Position numbers and translations under genes: made by a program. The notes under the pieces are model-generated. The model did not search any database. It was given only the letters and a program-made list of their open reading frames with translations, and was not told the origin of the DNA. Shown here one piece after another: positions 5,570 through 5,714 of a stretch of DNA of 5,714 bases. The stretch covers positions 1-5,714 of the forward strand of contig CAIVGD010000131.1 of the NCBI GenBank assembly GCA_903905395.1, read 5' to 3'. Within the stretch, counting starts at the first letter, position 1. Each line of letters begins with the position of its first letter. The DNA comes from an uncultured Verrucomicrobiota bacterium (GTDB lineage: Bacteria; Verrucomicrobiota; Verrucomicrobiia; Methylacidiphilales; Verrucolacustridaceae).

Positions 5570-5714
5570 GTGAAGCGACACCTAGAATTTGCGGACCAGC
5601 TCGTGAAGGACAAGGCAGAACTGAGTGGGCGGTGTGAGAAACTCGTGGAGGATCTCAAGGCACTGGAAAGGCGCTTCGACCAACGGCTGGCAGAGGCGGA
5701 GGAGCGTTCACAGC
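5570..5714 (+). CDS. Partial exon, CEP131 (AZI1)-like coiled-coil protein
   Basis: Read from the putative acceptor (GTG at 5570) there are 48 open codons up to the window end. They encode a charged, heptad-like coiled coil: VKRHLEFADQLV, then KDKAELSGRCEKLVEDL, then KALERRFDQRLAEAEERSQ. From memory, vertebrate CEP131 contains a very similar segment beginning VKRHLAFVDQLI followed by DKKVLSEKCE, so identical residues recur through V-K-R-H-L, D-Q-L, D-K, L-S and C-E. CEP131 is an animal centriolar satellite and cilium protein. No start codon or ribosome binding site is present, consistent with an internal exon whose frame is set by splicing. The match is recalled rather than searched, and the organism cannot be told. 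A generic coiled-coil protein is the alternative. Confidence 0.55.
   Translation, partial: MKRHLEFADQLVKDKAELSGRCEKLVEDLKALERRFDQRLAEAEERSQ

Noticed and set aside
5478..5573. A natural short RpoB with a novel C-terminus
   Set aside because: The tail is AT-rich-coded, shows no RpoB similarity, and merges with a splice-acceptor-like motif and a non-bacterial-looking exon, so a chimeric join explains it better.

Overview
The window is almost entirely a bacterial translation and transcription gene cluster in the conserved order tRNA-Thr, tuf, tRNA-Trp, secE, nusG, rplK, rplA, rplJ, rplL, rpoB, all on the plus strand. Protein sequence and style (high GC, strong AAGGAG-type ribosome binding sites, RpoB N-terminus of the 'RVNFGRL...MPNLMEVQLDSY' kind) suggest a member of the PVC superphylum, most likely Verrucomicrobiota. 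That assignment rests on memory of the families, not on a search.

Layout: tRNA-Thr(GGT) at 5-77; a 96-base leader; tuf (EF-Tu) at 174-1367; a 72-base spacer with a 10-bp hairpin; tRNA-Trp(CCA) at 1440-1512; secE and nusG nearly touching; then rplK, rplA and rplJ (L11, L1, L10) tightly packed. A 145-base gap before rplL holds the only sizeable bacterial intergenic structure: a possible three-way junction, a possible 25-codon ORF, and a stem that could hide the rplL ribosome binding site. rplL (L7/L12) and the start of rpoB follow, only 38 bases apart. Functionally the cluster makes the ribosomal L11/L1 and L10-L12 stalk proteins, the elongation factor that the stalk recruits, a SecYEG translocon subunit, the NusG factor that couples RNA polymerase to ribosomes, and the polymerase beta subunit.

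The right-hand end is not bacterial in character. RpoB homology stops around 5477, after about 259 residues. It is followed by about 90 bases of AT-rich sequence ending in what looks like a textbook eukaryotic 3' splice site (branch-point-like TTTTAC, pyrimidine tract, GCAG at 5566-5569). From 5570 to the window end there is an open, GC-rich, coiled-coil-coding segment beginning VKRHLEFADQLV, which resembles a conserved stretch of the animal centrosomal/ciliary protein CEP131 (AZI1). The simplest reading is a chimeric contig joining a bacterial operon to an animal (perhaps host) gene fragment. A genuine bacterium-to-eukaryote insertion is possible but less likely. I see no new defence, mobile or biosynthetic system here. 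The most interesting items are this junction and the structured rplJ-rplL gap.
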